Made by a program: the position numbers and the translations under genes. From Planctomycetota bacterium (GTDB taxonomy: Bacteria > Planctomycetota > Planctomycetia > Planctomycetales > Planctomycetaceae), in contig QQVO01000059.1 in the NCBI GenBank assembly GCA_003388505.1, forward strand, positions 62,501-126,500: 64,000 nucleotides of DNA, written 5' to 3'. The notes beneath the pieces are model-generated. The model was given only the letters and a program-made list of their open reading frames with translations, did no database searches and was not told the DNA's origin. This document shows positions 17,472-26,117 of this stretch, piece after piece. How positions within the stretch are numbered: position 1 is the first letter of the stretch; every line of letters begins with the position of its first letter.

Positions 17472-19094
17472 ATGTCCCTCCGAGTCAACAACCTGAGACT
17501 CCCGGTCGAACTGCCGGAGGCCCGTCTTCTTTCGGCGATCGCCCAGCGGCTTGGCGTGCAGACCGACGACATCGAGTCGTGGCGCATCCTTCGCAAGAGT
17601 CTCGACGCCCGTGCCCGGCGCGACCTGCAATTCGTCTATTCCGTCGTCGTCCGTCTTGCGGACGAGAAGTCGTCTGCGCAGCAACACTCGAACAGCGAAG
17701 TCTCGCCGTATCAGGCGGGGGAGTTTAACGATCCGCCGGCCGGCAAGCGGATCCTCGCAGAGCGTCCGGTGGTGGTCGGCTCAGGGCCGGCCGGGTTGCT
17801 GGCTGCCTACTATCTCGCGTTGCGCGGTTTCCGACCGCTGATTCTCGAGCGCGGCCGGCCCGTCAAGGAGCGGGTTCCCGCCATTCGCAGCTTCGACCGC
17901 GGCGGGCCCCACGATCCGGAGAACAACTATCTCTTCGGAGAAGGAGGAGCAGGCTGCTTCTCCGACGGCAAACTGACCTGCCGGATGAGCGGACCGGACG
18001 TCGATTGGGTTCTGGAATCATTCGTCAGGTGCGGCGGCAAGCCGTCAATCACCTATGAGCATCGCCCGCACCTGGGCAGCAACCGGCTGCCGCTGCTTTG
18101 CCGCAACTTTCGGCGTGAGATTGAACGCCACGGCGGGGAATACCGCTTTGGCTGCCGAATGGAGGGGATTGACCTTGCAGACGGGCGGATCAGGGGGTTG
18201 CAGACATCCGGCGGATATCTCAATGCGACTCACGTCGTGCTCGGCATCGGTCACAGCGCCCGCGACACGTACGAGATGCTGCATCGCACCGGAATTCCGA
18301 TGGAACCGAAGGCGTTTCAACTCGGGCTCCGCATCGAACAACCACAGGCGCAGGTGAACTGCTGGAAGTACGGCCGGGAAGAGTATCTGGACCTGTTGGG
18401 CGCGGCGGATTATTCGTTGGTTTCGAAGGGGCAGCGGGACGTCTACACGTTCTGTATGTGCGCCGGCGGGGTGGTCATCCCCAGCGTGTCGGAACCGGAG
18501 ATGTTCTGCAGCAACGGGATGAGCAACTCACGGCACGATACGCCCTTCGCCAACAGCGGCGTGATGATCACGCTGCAGCCCGAGGAATTCGGCAGCCGCC
18601 ATCCACTGGCCGGGGTCGAGCTTCAGCGCCGTTTCGAAGCGACGGCGTTTGCTCTCGGCAACCGGGACTATCTGGCTCCGATCCAGGCTGCGCGAGATTT
18701 CCTGCAACAGCGGGCTCCCTGTTCTGCAGACCGACTTCCCTCTTCCTACGAGCGGGGAACGCGACCGGCAGACCTGTCGCAGGTTCTCCCGCCGGTCGTG
18801 ATCGAAGCGATTCGAAAGGGTCTGCCGGTCTTCGATCGGCGCTGGAAAGGCGAATTCCTCAAAGACGCGACACTCACCGGCCCGGAAATGCGCGGAAGTT
18901 CGCCGGTTCGCATCGCCAGGGACCGCGAAACCCGCCAGACTCCCGGTTTTGACGGACTCTATCCGGTCGGAGAAGGCGCAGGCTATGCAGGCGGCATCGT
19001 CAGCGCCGCCGTCGACGGTCTGCGATCGGCGCGGGAGATCGTCCGCGAGTTTTCCCCCCTTGCTCAAGACGCCGCTGTAAGCTCACCCCTGTAG
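17472..19094 (+). CDS. FAD-dependent oxidoreductase (COG2509-type)
   Basis: A 540-residue FAD/NAD(P)-binding protein. It has a dinucleotide motif VVVGSGPAGLLAAYYLALRG (about residues 98-117), a second flavin contact region (ENNYLFGEGGAGCFSDGKLT), and a C-terminal FAD motif LYPVGEGAGYAGGIVSAAVDG. The N-terminal 90 residues form a small extra domain (LRVNNLRLPVELPE) typical of this uncharacterised family of electron-transfer flavoproteins. The ATG at 17472 was chosen because it begins that domain; the frame is open from 17439. It lies close downstream of the SDR gene. The reaction is unknown. Confidence 0.9.
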   Translation: MSLRVNNLRLPVELPEARLLSAIAQRLGVQTDDIESWRILRKSLDARARRDLQFVYSVVVRLADEKSSAQQHSNSEVSPYQAGEFNDPPAGKRILAERPVVVGSGPAGLLAAYYLALRGFRPLILERGRPVKERVPAIRSFDRGGPHDPENNYLFGEGGAGCFSDGKLTCRMSGPDVDWVLESFVRCGGKPSITYEHRPHLGSNRLPLLCRNFRREIERHGGEYRFGCRMEGIDLADGRIRGLQTSGGYLNATHVVLGIGHSARDTYEMLHRTGIPMEPKAFQLGLRIEQPQAQVNCWKYGREEYLDLLGAADYSLVSKGQRDVYTFCMCAGGVVIPSVSEPEMFCSNGMSNSRHDTPFANSGVMITLQPEEFGSRHPLAGVELQRRFEATAFALGNRDYLAPIQAARDFLQQRAPCSADRLPSSYERGTRPADLSQVLPPVVIEAIRKGLPVFDRRWKGEFLKDATLTGPEMRGSSPVRIARDRETRQTPGFDGLYPVGEGAGYAGGIVSAAVDGLRSAREIVREFSPLAQDAAVSSPL

Positions 19095-19142
19095 CCGGCC
19101 TCACTGAGGCCGGAACGAACCTGAATTCGTGCCCCCCGATCC

Positions 19143-19505
19143 ATGACCGTCCACCTGTTCATCTACGGCACACTCAAGCGCGGTCAACCGCGTCACGCGG
19201 CGCTGAGCCGACAGACGTTCGTCGCCGAGGTCCGCACGGCCCCGGCCTACCGCATGTTCAACGCCGGGACCTATCCGGCGCTGGTCGAAGCGGAGCAGGG
19301 CGTCGCCGTCGAAGGCGAATTGTGGGCCGTCAGCGAGACCTGCCTGCGTGAACTCGACGTAATCGAGGGCGTTGCAGAAAGACTGTACGCACGACGGCCC
19401 GTTCTGTTGCAGTCCCCGCACGACAATGTTGTCGCCGAAACGTATCTCTACCTGCAGAATATCGCCGGCTTCCGCGACTGCGGGTCGCGCTGGCGCGGCG
19501 CATAG
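19143..19505 (+). CDS. Gamma-glutamylcyclotransferase-like (GGCT/AIG2 fold)
   Basis: A 120-residue protein with the family opener LFIYGTLKRGQPRH (residues 5-18). A mid part (ALVEAEQGVAVEGELWAVSE) and the catalytic-type Glu in LDVIEGVAERLYAR follow, with a Tyr-rich end (VVAETYLYLQN). It is likely a cyclotransferase acting on gamma-glutamyl amines or peptides. It starts 48 bp after the flavoprotein gene on the same strand. Confidence 0.9.
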   Translation: MTVHLFIYGTLKRGQPRHAALSRQTFVAEVRTAPAYRMFNAGTYPALVEAEQGVAVEGELWAVSETCLRELDVIEGVAERLYARRPVLLQSPHDNVVAETYLYLQNIAGFRDCGSRWRGA

Positions 19506-20198
19506 ATCGCAATTCGTTTGGATTTCCTGAGTTCACTGGTTGACGGGGGGGTAGTCGCTGAATGGGGGCGGTTCAGATGTTTACAGGTCCACGCGTCGCT
19601 GCCGGCTGGGAGCCGTCGGGATCGAGTCGTACGCTGAAAGCGTACCACAGCAAAGCCAGGGATCAGCGAGCAACGCGAGCGTCATCCCTGGTCGTGAGTG
19701 CCTCAATCCCGGTGAACTCTGAAGGAGTTCCACAGTTTTTCCACCGGCTGTGGAACCCCGTTGGGGTTCCCGCGAACCTGTGGTCACGTGGACCGAGGGT
19801 GCGCTCCTGTCGTCGCGACCCTCGGCTTTGCTGTGCGACGCTTTCAGCGTCGTGTGTAATCGGTGCTCGAGATCACGAATCACGCTTCTCGAGTCGAGCG
19901 GCGCACAACCACGGCTCAAGCAGCACTGAACCTGCATATCACCCCCATTGAGCGACAACACCCCGGCTGACGACGCACGCCAACATCCGCTGTACGTGCA
20001 GTTCGATCCCGCAGTACAATGGAGGCGGCCGCTGGTCGCCGTTCGTGCAGTTGTCCTGTGAGACGAGGATCGCGAGCCTGCGGCCCGAACGGTCTCGATT
20101 CCATCAAAACACGAACCGTGTCAGATCGCAGCAACGAAGCTTCAGAACTTGGTATTCACATGTGACCGTTGGCATCGCCCCAATCGAAAGGAGTCCCC
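19506..20198. other. Long intergenic region with a cluster of hairpins
   Basis: About 690 bp with no conventional gene. The centre (19629-19852) holds a cluster of perfect short hairpins listed separately. The right end leads into the ribosome site of the selenoprotein gene at 20186-20192. A sequence GCAGTACAATGG near 20012 offers a possible -10 (TACAAT) without a good -35. Confidence 0.5.
19629..19852. repeat. Cluster of short hairpins inside an imperfect inverted repeat
   Basis: Outer arms (19631-19663 and 19819-19851) are imperfect inverted copies: ACGCTGAAAGCG...CACAGCAAAGCC against its reverse complement. Inside are GTACGCT-gaa-AGCGTAC (19629-19645), GAACTC-tgaag-GAGTTC, GTTCCACAG (19727-19735) with CTGTGGAAC (19748-19756), GGAACCCC-gtt-GGGGTTCC, and GACGCT-ttc-AGCGTC. 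Short 3-5 nt loops recur. Confidence 0.8.
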
Positions 20199-20411
20199 AT
20201 GCAGATTCGCATCACATACTGCAAAGAGTGAAACTACCGCCCCCAAGCCGCCGGTCTGGCGGACGCAATTCGTGACGACAAGGGCGTCGAGGCGGAACTG
20301 ATCCCGGGCGGAGGCGGGATCTTCGACGTCGAAGTCGACGGCCGGAGGGTCTACTCCAAATTCCAGACGGGACGATTTCCGGAGCACGAGGAAATCCTCG
20401 CGCAGCTCTGA
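20199..20411 (+). CDS. SelW-like selenoprotein (Rdx family) with in-frame UGA
   Basis: A 70-residue thioredoxin-like redox protein of the SelT/SelW/SelH (Rdx) family, encoded with TGA at 20229-20231 read as selenocysteine (residue 11). The N-terminus [20 protein letters not shown] gives the family CxxU redox motif right after beta strand 1. The second half carries [16 protein letters not shown] (39-54) and GRFPE (58-62), also diagnostic of the family. The frame is open apart from the TGA and ends at 20409-20411. A strong AAAGGAG ribosome site lies about 6 nt before the ATG. Nucleotides 20248-20262 form a SECIS-like hairpin. A conventional reading would stop after 10 codons or overlook the gene. 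No selA, selB, selC or selD is in this window. It is probably a cytosolic thiol/selenol redox protein. Confidence 0.9.
20248..20262 (+). promoter_or_regulatory. Putative bacterial SECIS element
   Basis: A perfect 5 bp stem CCGCC (20248-20252) and GGCGG (20258-20262) encloses the loop GGTCT (20253-20257). The loop begins 22 nt after the UGA. Known bacterial SECIS hairpins carry at least one G among the first two loop bases and lie roughly 16-37 nt after the UGA. The E. coli fdhF SECIS apical loop also contains GGUCU. It should recruit SelB. Confidence 0.8.
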
Positions 20412-20507
20412 GACGCTGAGTGAACCCGATTCGCCGCGAAGCCCGAGCGCAAGCGTCGACCTGGACGCAAGTTGGATCGCCGCAGGCACGGGACAACGCG
20501 GACGGTC

Positions 20508-20535
20508 TCGACCTGTCGAGCGAGTCGGCTATACT
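20508..20535 (+). promoter_or_regulatory. Candidate sigma70-type promoter for glgP
   Basis: TCGACC (20508-20513), a 16 nt spacer and TATACT (20530-20535) lie 163 bp upstream of the glgP start. The -10 matches 5 of 6 consensus bases and the -35 matches 4 of 6. The region between the selenoprotein stop and glgP is otherwise empty. Confidence 0.4.
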
Positions 20536-20697
20536 CTGCGAGCGCTTGCGATTTTGGCAGACGTCTTCCTGAGGCGCGCGGTCTTGCTCCGGGAACGGAG
20601 CGAGGCGGGGATTCCCTGGCTCGGCGGAAGCCGTATCGTCCCCGTCTGCGGAACCTTTTTGTGGCGCGCCCCCACCCACGTATGTGAATGGAACGGA

Positions 20698-22845
20698 ATG
20701 TCGAATCACAAAACGATTCACGAAAAACTGACCGACATCACCGGCAATCTCTGGTGGAGCTGGCAGCCCGAAGTGACGTCGATTTTTCGTGAAATCGACC
20801 CGGTTCTCTGGTCCGAACTGGCGCATAATCCGGTTCTTCTCCTGCGCGAGTACACGCCCGACAAGCTCGAAGTCCGCGCCCGCGAACTGGTGATGCATTC
20901 CAAAGTGAACGGGGCGTACCGCCGTTGGCAGGAGTACATGAAGTCGACCGATACCTGGGGCGACGTCCATGCCGGCGTGCTGGGACATCGGCCGGCGGCT
21001 TATTTCTCCGCCGAATTCGGCCTGCACGAGTCGCTGCGAATTTATTCGGGCGGCCTGGGGGTGCTCGCCGGCGACCACTTGAAAAGTGCGTCGGACCTCG
21101 GCATTCCCCTCGTCGCTGTCGGTCTGTTCTATCACGAAGGGTACTTTTCTCAGCGACTCGACCGCGACGGATGGCAGCAGGAGGACTACACCGTGGCCAC
21201 GCCGGCTGACCTGCCGCTGCGGGAAGCCGTCGGCACGGACGGGAAGCCGGTCGTCATCTCGGTCGACACCCGCAAAGGCAAGATCCACGCCCGCGTCTGG
21301 CGGATCGACGTCGGCCGCGTGCCGCTGTTCATGCTCGACACGAACATCGACCTCAACAGCGAAGAGGACCGCAAGCTGACCGCGCGGCTTTACGGCGGAG
21401 ATCACCGCACCCGCATCCGCCAGGAGGTGATGCTCGGCATCGGAGGCGTGCGAGCACTCACGGCGCTGGGCATCAATCCCCGCGTCGTGCACATGAATGA
21501 AGGACACTCCGCGTTCGCGCCTCTGGAAATCATCCGCATGCGGATGACGCACGACGACCTCTCGTTCGACGACGCCCTGCGCGAAACGGCCGCCGGAGGG
21601 GTCTTCACCACGCACACTCCCGTCCCGGCGGGCCACGACCGTTTTGAGGGAGGACTTGTCGAGGAGCATCTGGGACCGCTCGCCGACGAACTGGGGTTGA
21701 GTCACGACTCCTTCATGGGTCTCGGTCGCGTCGATCCCCACAACGCCTCCGAAGCATTCTGCATGACGGTCCTGGCGTTCAAGACCAGCCGGAGGGCGAA
21801 TGCCGTCTCCAATCTGCACGGCGTCGTCAGTCGGCGGATGTGGCGCAGTCTGTGGCCCTACCGCAGCGAAGAAGAAATCCCGATCGGCCACATCACCAAC
21901 GGCGTCCACGTCTCAACCTGGCTCGCGCCGCAGATCCGGTTCCTGTACGACCGCATGCTCCCCCCCAACTGGCACCTGCAGACCGGCCAACCGGAAGTCT
22001 GGGCCGGCTTCGAACGGGTCACTGCCGGCGAACTCTGGGAAACGCACCAGTCGCTCAAGTCGCGGCTGATCAACTATGCGCGGCGGAGACTCGTCAAAGC
22101 GGCCCAGAAGCAGGGTCTGAGCGACGAAGAGATCGCCGGCTTGCAGAACGTTCTCGATCCCAGGACGCTCCTGATCGGCTTCGCGCGCCGATTCGCACCT
22201 TACAAACGGGCCGACCTCGTGCTGCAGGACATCGACTTCCTGACCGAGATCTGTCATGCCGCAAACCGGCAGGTGCAATTCGTATTCGCCGGCAAGGCCC
22301 ATCCCGCCGACGATCACGGCAAGACGATCCTGCAGCGCGTCTCGCGGCTGAGCCAGGACGAGCGGTTCAAGGGGCGGATCGTCTTTCTGGAAGACTACGA
22401 CATGAATCTCGGCCGTCACCTGGTCCAGGGAGTCGACGTCTGGCTGAACAACCCCCGCCGGCCGCTCGAGGCCTCCGGAACGAGCGGACAGAAGGTCGTT
22501 CTCAACGGCGGCCTTAATCTCTCGATCCTCGATGGCTGGTGGGCGGAGGCCTTCGACGGAAAGAACGGATTCGCCATCGGGACCGGGCAAACGCACAAAG
22601 ACACCGAAGTGCAGGATCAGCGGGACGCCGAAGCGCTGATCCGCGTGTTGCGCGACGAGGTGATTCCGCTCTACTACGAGCGCGACGCCGACGAAATCCC
22701 GCAGGGCTGGATCACGCGGATGAAGCGCGCCGTCCGCACCCTGGGCTGGCGGTTCAACGCCGACCGCATGGTGATGGACTACGTCCGCGAGTGCTACATC
22801 CCCGCCGCCGGCAGCCTCTCCTGCGAAATGACCGTGATGCCCTGA
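20698..22845 (+). CDS. glgP: Alpha-glucan phosphorylase (GT35)
   Basis: A 715-residue phosphorylase that releases glucose 1-phosphate from alpha-glucans such as glycogen. It belongs to the shorter, non-classical GT35 group (AglP-like). Typical blocks include [35 protein letters not shown] near the N-terminus, [13 protein letters not shown] and [13 protein letters not shown]. Later come [29 protein letters not shown], and the PLP/active-site zone [19 protein letters not shown]. The ATG at 20698 ([11 protein letters not shown]) is preferred over the upstream open frame. HEAT lipoprotein follows directly. Confidence 0.97.
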   Translation: MSNHKTIHEKLTDITGNLWWSWQPEVTSIFREIDPVLWSELAHNPVLLLREYTPDKLEVRARELVMHSKVNGAYRRWQEYMKSTDTWGDVHAGVLGHRPAAYFSAEFGLHESLRIYSGGLGVLAGDHLKSASDLGIPLVAVGLFYHEGYFSQRLDRDGWQQEDYTVATPADLPLREAVGTDGKPVVISVDTRKGKIHARVWRIDVGRVPLFMLDTNIDLNSEEDRKLTARLYGGDHRTRIRQEVMLGIGGVRALTALGINPRVVHMNEGHSAFAPLEIIRMRMTHDDLSFDDALRETAAGGVFTTHTPVPAGHDRFEGGLVEEHLGPLADELGLSHDSFMGLGRVDPHNASEAFCMTVLAFKTSRRANAVSNLHGVVSRRMWRSLWPYRSEEEIPIGHITNGVHVSTWLAPQIRFLYDRMLPPNWHLQTGQPEVWAGFERVTAGELWETHQSLKSRLINYARRRLVKAAQKQGLSDEEIAGLQNVLDPRTLLIGFARRFAPYKRADLVLQDIDFLTEICHAANRQVQFVFAGKAHPADDHGKTILQRVSRLSQDERFKGRIVFLEDYDMNLGRHLVQGVDVWLNNPRRPLEASGTSGQKVVLNGGLNLSILDGWWAEAFDGKNGFAIGTGQTHKDTEVQDQRDAEALIRVLRDEVIPLYYERDADEIPQGWITRMKRAVRTLGWRFNADRMVMDYVRECYIPAAGSLSCEMTVMP

Positions 22846-22879
22846 GCCGGCCACGAGCGCCGCAAGATTCCGCGAGACG

Positions 22880-24223
22880 ATGAACGCGACGCACGAGCGA
22901 CGGAGAATCAACGACACCGCGACCTTACCGGTTTCTCGAAGTGTTCCACTGTGCGTTCTTCTGATCTCTGCGTGCAGTTTCGAATCTCCGGCACTTGAGT
23001 CAGCGCAGACCGTCCCCCGAGCCGCTGCGGACCCGGCCGGCGCCCGGAGCGTTGCTGCGAGCATGTTGGCAGAGCCGGAGACTTTGCCCGCTGCGACGCA
23101 TAAAGAGGAAGAGCAACAGTACCACGGGCGAACCCTCGCCGAGTGGCGGGTGCTCCTCAAGGAGGTGAGCTACGACGATCCCGCAATCTCCGAACTCGTT
23201 CCCGGACTGATCGCCATCGTCAAGGATCGCGAGCAAGCGCCCTGGTACAGCCGCCGGCAAGCCGCCGTCGCACTGGGCCGCATCGGCGAACCGGCCGTCA
23301 ACGCCGTGCCCGTGCTGACCGGGCTGCTCTCGGAAGAAGCGGCCGATTCGGGCGAATCGACGAAGTTGTGGACGATCAAGGCGCTGTCTCTCTTTGGACC
23401 ACTGGCCGCTGACGCGACGCCCGAATTGGTCCGCCTGCTCCAGGATCCCTCCCAACCTCCGCTCCCCAGGCTGGCGGCGGTTGAAGCGCTGGGCCGGATC
23501 GGCCCCGCCCATCCCGACGCCCTGCCGGCCGTCATCGAAGTCCTGGAGAACCCGGCGGAGGTCGAGGACGGCGAAGCGTTCAAACGCCGCGTGGCGGCTG
23601 CGGAAATCCTCGAACTCGTCGGAGAGAGCGCCGCGCCGGCGATTCCCGCCCTGCTGCGTGCCGCCGGAAATCAATCCGTGCTGCTGCGCCGGGCCGCCGT
23701 CAACACACTCGGAATGATCGGCCCCCCCGCCGAGCCTGCCGTCTCCACGCTCGTCGATTCGATGATTTTCGACGATTCGCAGGAAGTCCGCGATCTGGCG
23801 GCGGTCGCCCTGGGCCGAATCGGAGGTTCCGGAGAACAGGCGCTGGCGCAACTCCTCACAGATCCGGAAGTCGAAGTCCGACGCCGCGCCGCCGTCGGCC
23901 TCGACCAACTCACAGCGGCGTCCCCGGCAACGGTCCGGCAATTGAAAGCGGCGACCGACGACGACGCCCTCACCGTGCGGATCGCGGCCGCCCGAGCCTT
24001 GTGGACGGCGACCGCCGATTCGGAATTGGTCGTTCCTGTGGCGCTGCACGGCCTTACGGCCGAAGACCGGGAGACGCGGATGCAGGCCGTGCTGTTGCTC
24101 GAGCAGGTTGGCCGCAGCGCCCGCCCCTGGACGCCGGAACTGCTGGCACTTGCAGAGGATATGCAGGCGCACGTGCGCCAGGCCGCCCGCCGCGCCCTCC
24201 GCGCCGTGCAGCCAAATCAGTAG
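22880..24223 (+). CDS. HEAT-repeat lipoprotein
   Basis: A 447-residue protein with an N-terminal signal peptide and lipobox (LLISACSF, Cys at residue 32), then ten or more HEAT-like repeats from about residue 95 on. Repeats carry recurring LGRIGEPAVNAVP, LGRIGPAHPDALP and LGMIGPPAEPAVS text, in which pairs of helices are marked by a Pro-Ala turn. It should be anchored to a membrane and act as a protein-interaction scaffold. It starts 34 bp after glgP, so it may be co-transcribed, but no enzymatic role can be assigned. Confidence 0.88.
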   Translation: MNATHERRRINDTATLPVSRSVPLCVLLISACSFESPALESAQTVPRAAADPAGARSVAASMLAEPETLPAATHKEEEQQYHGRTLAEWRVLLKEVSYDDPAISELVPGLIAIVKDREQAPWYSRRQAAVALGRIGEPAVNAVPVLTGLLSEEAADSGESTKLWTIKALSLFGPLAADATPELVRLLQDPSQPPLPRLAAVEALGRIGPAHPDALPAVIEVLENPAEVEDGEAFKRRVAAAEILELVGESAAPAIPALLRAAGNQSVLLRRAAVNTLGMIGPPAEPAVSTLVDSMIFDDSQEVRDLAAVALGRIGGSGEQALAQLLTDPEVEVRRRAAVGLDQLTAASPATVRQLKAATDDDALTVRIAAARALWTATADSELVVPVALHGLTAEDRETRMQAVLLLEQVGRSARPWTPELLALAEDMQAHVRQAARRALRAVQPNQ

Positions 24224-24311
24224 TTCCTCCACGCGCCGTGCGCCGCTTGCGTACAATGGGACAGTCGTCCAGACTGACGATTGCCACAGATTCAGTGCGA
24301 CGGGAGGCCCA

Positions 24312-24812
24312 ATGCGCGGTCCGGGGATGCGGCTTGACTACGACATGCGGCGGACATGGCGCTGTCCCGCCTGCGGTTCGGAACGAAAGGCCGGCGGCCG
24401 GGTCACATCGCTCCCGTGCCGTTGTTCCGGGGACGAGGTCTGGATGAAGTTGATCGAAGTCCGGCGGTGGCGTCCCCCCGACCCCAAGCCGATCGACCCC
24501 TACGTCGATTTCGAGTTCTCGGAGGAAGAGGCCGCTCCGGAACCGAAACCGGCGCCCATTGTCACACCCCCGGAGGAACCGCAGGACAATGTCGTTGCGC
24601 CTTCCCCGGCGTCTGAGTCGCCCGCAGAATCCGAAGCCGTCGAACCATCCCCAGCCGTCGAAACGAACGAGACACCGCCGGAGCAGTCGCCGGTTTCAAC
24701 ATCCGGTGAAACAGCCCAGGAGCCGGACTCGGGCAAGCGCAACCGAAAGAAACGTCGCGGACGCTCGCGCCGGGGGCGAAGCAAAGGGCGGGGCGACTCG
24801 TCCCAAACGTAA
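24312..24812 (+). CDS. Zinc-ribbon protein with basic C-terminal tail
   Basis: A 166-residue hypothetical protein. The start is at 24312 (MRGPGMRLDYDMRRTWRC) with GGGAGG about 5 nt upstream. Residues around 18-40 form a likely zinc ribbon (CPACG and CRC). The middle is acidic and Pro/Glu-rich (PEPKPAPIV, EPSPAVETNE) and the C-terminal 25 residues are very basic (KRNRKKRRGRSRRGRSKGRG), suggesting nucleic-acid or ribosome contact. A TACAAT sequence lies near 24252. It is 88 bp upstream of the VWA gene; joint transcription is possible. Confidence 0.75.
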   Translation: MRGPGMRLDYDMRRTWRCPACGSERKAGGRVTSLPCRCSGDEVWMKLIEVRRWRPPDPKPIDPYVDFEFSEEEAAPEPKPAPIVTPPEEPQDNVVAPSPASESPAESEAVEPSPAVETNETPPEQSPVSTSGETAQEPDSGKRNRKKRRGRSRRGRSKGRGDSSQT

Positions 24813-24911
24813 CGCGTACGCCGATCGCTGTTGTCGATATGACGGTGTAACAACACGGCAACAAACGGCGAGCACACGACCAGCCGCCGGCGGCGGAAGA
24901 CAGGCAACCCC

Positions 24912-26084
24912 ATGCCCGAATTTGAATACTCACGTTACGACGGCACTGAAGAGTTCTCTCCGCAGTCGGCCGACTCACTGTTCGACGAATTCTCGCAATA
25001 CCTGATGGAGTATGGCGAGGATGTCCTGGAGAACCTCGAACTGTGGCAGGAAGAACATCCCGACGTGATCGAAATGCTGCTCCGCCGCGGATTGATCGAG
25101 CAGGATCGTGAGGGCCGGTTCCGCGTCACGCCCCGCGGAATTCGCCGCGTCGAGAACAAGGCCTTGCAGGCGCTCTTCGACGTCCGGAATCGGGACAAGC
25201 TGGGCCGGCACGACACCGAATTTCGCGGCAGCGGCCAGACACTGCACGAGGAATCGAAGCCCTACGAGTTCGGCGACCCCGTTAGCAACCTGAATCTGCA
25301 CGAGACGCTGCGCAACGCCCTCCATCGCCGGCAATCTTCGGCAGCCGATGCGAATCAGGAAAAGTCCTCGCAGCGCGCCGCAATCGACGTCGGCGAAGAG
25401 GACTTCGTCGTCCACGACACGGAGTACCAGACAGCCTGCGCGACCGTCGTGCTCCTCGATATGTCAGGCAGCATGGGTCGTTATGGGAAATTCGGGGCGG
25501 CCAAGAGCGTTTGCATGGCGCTGCAATCGCTGATTCGCAGCCGCTATCAGCAGGACTGGTTGCAGGTCGTTGGGTTCTACACCTACGCCAGTCCGCTCAG
25601 CCAGCGCGACCTGCTGTACGCGGCACCCAAGCAGGTGAGCATCTTCGACCCTCGCGTGCGGCTGAAGATCAGCCTCGACCATCCTCCCGGCCGCGTGCCC
25701 GAGCACTTCACGAATATTCACGCCGGACTGCAGTTCGCCCGCCGGCTGCTCGGCCGGCAACCGGCCGCCAACAAGCAGATCATTATCGTGACCGACGGGG
25801 AACCGACCGCCCACGTCGAAGGCCGCAATCTGGTTCTGGTCTACCCACCCGCCGAAAAGACGGCCCGAATCACCCTCTCCGAGGCGAAACGCTGCGCCGA
25901 CGAGGGCATTCACATCTCCAGCTTCGCCCTCATCGAGGACTACTTCTACCTCGAACTGGCCAATTTCGTGGAGCGCCTCGCGCAGGTCACCGGCGGCGTC
26001 AGCGCGACCTGCAATGCCCAGGACATGGGCAACATGGTCGTCCAGAGCTTCATCGGCGGCCGTCGCAAGCGAACCAGAATGTAG
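24912..26084 (+). CDS. VWA-domain protein (COG4867-like)
   Basis: A 390-residue protein with an N-terminal helical region (EYSRYDGTEEFSPQSADSLF; RGLIEQDREGRFRVTPRG). The C-terminal von Willebrand A domain carries a complete MIDAS opening (VVLLDMSGSMGRYG, about residues 178-192) and IVTDGEPTAHVEG. This matches the COG4867 group, whose members often pair with MoxR/magnesium-chelatase-like AAA ATPases. No such ATPase lies within this window next to it. Role in metal insertion or complex assembly is inference. Confidence 0.9.
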   Translation: MPEFEYSRYDGTEEFSPQSADSLFDEFSQYLMEYGEDVLENLELWQEEHPDVIEMLLRRGLIEQDREGRFRVTPRGIRRVENKALQALFDVRNRDKLGRHDTEFRGSGQTLHEESKPYEFGDPVSNLNLHETLRNALHRRQSSAADANQEKSSQRAAIDVGEEDFVVHDTEYQTACATVVLLDMSGSMGRYGKFGAAKSVCMALQSLIRSRYQQDWLQVVGFYTYASPLSQRDLLYAAPKQVSIFDPRVRLKISLDHPPGRVPEHFTNIHAGLQFARRLLGRQPAANKQIIIVTDGEPTAHVEGRNLVLVYPPAEKTARITLSEAKRCADEGIHISSFALIEDYFYLELANFVERLAQVTGGVSATCNAQDMGNMVVQSFIGGRRKRTRM

Positions 26085-26117
26085 CGGCCGCACAACATCC
26101 GGGCGAGCGGGGCGGCG

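Noticed and set aside
19996-20020. GTTCGATCCCGC resembling a T-arm
   Set aside because: No matching acceptor stem, D-arm or anticodon stem in the flanks.
20229-20231. TGA at codon 11 as a nonsense mutation in a pseudogene
   Set aside because: It is precisely at the Sec position of the CxxU motif, the downstream frame is intact and family-like, and a SECIS-like hairpin follows.
20212-21909. A 565-residue open frame on the minus strand
   Set aside because: It is antisense to glgP and the selenoprotein gene; its translation has no family-like content and is a by-product of GC-rich codon structure.
21913-23160. A 415-residue open frame on the minus strand
   Set aside because: Antisense to glgP and the HEAT gene; no recognisable domain.
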